From contig CALLQM010000286.1 of the NCBI GenBank assembly GCA_938014855.1, positions 1 through 5,801 on the forward strand: 5,801 nucleotides of DNA, in the 5' to 3' direction. Numbering within the stretch: position 1 is the stretch's first letter; every line of letters starts with the position of its first letter. The notes below the pieces were generated by a model. That model was not told where the DNA came from. It did no database searches and worked only from the letters and a program-made list of their open reading frames with translations. This DNA is from an uncultured Clostridia bacterium (GTDB lineage Bacteria > Bacillota > Clostridia > Oscillospirales > Ruminococcaceae). Positions 5,208 through 5,801 of the stretch are shown here, one piece after another. Both the position numbers and the translations under genes were made by a program.

Positions 5208-5801
5208 TTATTTTTCCTCAATTGTAATCGTATTGATCAAAACATCCTGAACCGGTTTATCGTTTTCGCCTGTCTCAACCGCTGCGATTTTATCTACAAC
5301 ATCCATCCCTTCAAACACATAACCAAATACGGTATGTTTGTTATCCAGGAACGGGGTGCCGCCCTCTTTTTCATACCATGCCATGACCGGATCCATTATA
5401 TCCATATAATTTTCCGGAACCCCGGCCGCCTGTTGTTCATTGAGCTCTTGATTCGGTGAATCAATCAGATGATTGGTTTCTTCCTCTGATTTTCCGGCTT
5501 TTTGAGCTTCTTCCAGTTTCTTTGTTGCGTTATAAACTTCTTTGTTCATATACATTGTCAGCAAATACTGGGATGCATCGGCTTCACCAGAAAAAGCAGT
5601 CTTGTTTTGTACAATGAAAAACTGACTTCCATTGGTGTCGGCTCCGGCATTTGCCATGGAAAGGGCACCGCGGAAATTATGCAGCAAATCAGAAAACTCA
5701 TCTCCAAATGGTTTATTCCAAACACTTTCCCCGCCTGTTCCATCGCCTTTCGGGTCTCCGCCTTGAATCATAAAATCACTGATGACCCGATGAAACGTGA
5801 G
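5208..5801 (-). CDS. cyclophilin-type peptidyl-prolyl cis-trans isomerase (5' end outside window)
   Basis: Cyclophilins speed cis-trans isomerisation of X-Pro bonds. The frame is open to the window edge; 197 residues are visible and the start lies outside, so a signal or lipoprotein peptide cannot be judged. An internal ATG at 5771 is not the start, because the core motif begins before it: LTFHRVISDFMIQGGDP (visible residues 1-17) holds the catalytic-type Arg5 and the Phe10, Met11 and Gln13 of the active site. GALSMANAG (45-53), GSQFFIVQN (58-66) and FLDNKHTVFG (151-160, His156) complete the pocket. The position of human Trp121 is Phe151, as in bacterial forms poorly sensitive to cyclosporin. 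Between FFI and FLD about 81 extra residues are inserted compared with human CypA, rich in charged residues and probably helical. The C-terminus ends at the usual last strand (VLINTITIEEK). The class is certain; the location in the cell is open. Confidence 0.94.
   Translation of the reverse strand, partial: LTFHRVISDFMIQGGDPKGDGTGGESVWNKPFGDEFSDLLHNFRGALSMANAGADTNGSQFFIVQNKTAFSGEADASQYLLTMYMNKEVYNATKKLEEAQKAGKSEEETNHLIDSPNQELNEQQAAGVPENYMDIMDPVMAWYEKEGGTPFLDNKHTVFGYVFEGMDVVDKIAAVETGENDKPVQDVLINTITIEEK

Noticed and set aside
5769..5771. ATG at 5771 as start of the cyclophilin gene
   Set aside because: The codons above it, up to the window edge, encode LTFHRVISDF, the conserved catalytic stretch, so the gene must begin outside the window.

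Overview
The window reads as chromosomal DNA of a low-to-moderate GC Gram-positive anaerobe of the class Clostridia, most likely near the Oscillospiraceae/Ruminococcaceae. This rests on the trmK-nif3 pair (also adjacent in Bacillus as yqfN-yqfO), a SigH-type sigma factor, a small clostridial-type double zinc-ribbon protein, strong GGAGG-type ribosome binding sites and consensus sigma-A promoters. The genus is inference. All seven supported protein genes lie on the minus strand, so they are transcribed from high to low coordinates. No tRNA, rRNA, CRISPR array, insertion sequence or phage gene was seen.

Region by region, in the direction of transcription: (a) 5801-5208, the 3' part of a secreted-type or cyclophilin-type peptidyl-prolyl isomerase with an unusually large internal insertion, closed by an intrinsic terminator at 5181-5150. 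(b) 5123-3765, a 12-helix MATE-family efflux transporter, followed by an AT-rich candidate terminator. (c) 3624-3013, a sigma-70 family factor resembling SigH (Spo0H), behind a near-consensus promoter (TTGACA-17-TATACT); a perfect 22-base palindrome covers its stop codon. (d) 2872-2591, a 93-residue double zinc-ribbon protein ending in a textbook terminator. (e) From about 2490 down to the window edge, a tight four-gene operon: a DUF1858 CxxC redox-type protein, TrmK (tRNA m1A22 methyltransferase), a Nif3-family dinuclear metal protein and IspE (CDP-ME kinase of the MEP isoprenoid pathway). IspE is cut by the window edge.

The operon genes overlap by one base, sit one base apart, or are 28 bases apart, which indicates co-transcription and probably translational coupling. 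Regions (a) to (d) look like separate transcription units. Most of the content is ordinary housekeeping, and I see no convincing undescribed multi-gene system. The points most worth a second look are the palindrome at the end of the sigma gene, the roughly 80-residue cyclophilin insertion, the placement of the SigH-like gene, and the conserved-looking DUF1858 partner of trmK/nif3. No gene-free stretch exceeds 300 bases; the longest are about 140-160 bases and hold the promoters and terminators listed.
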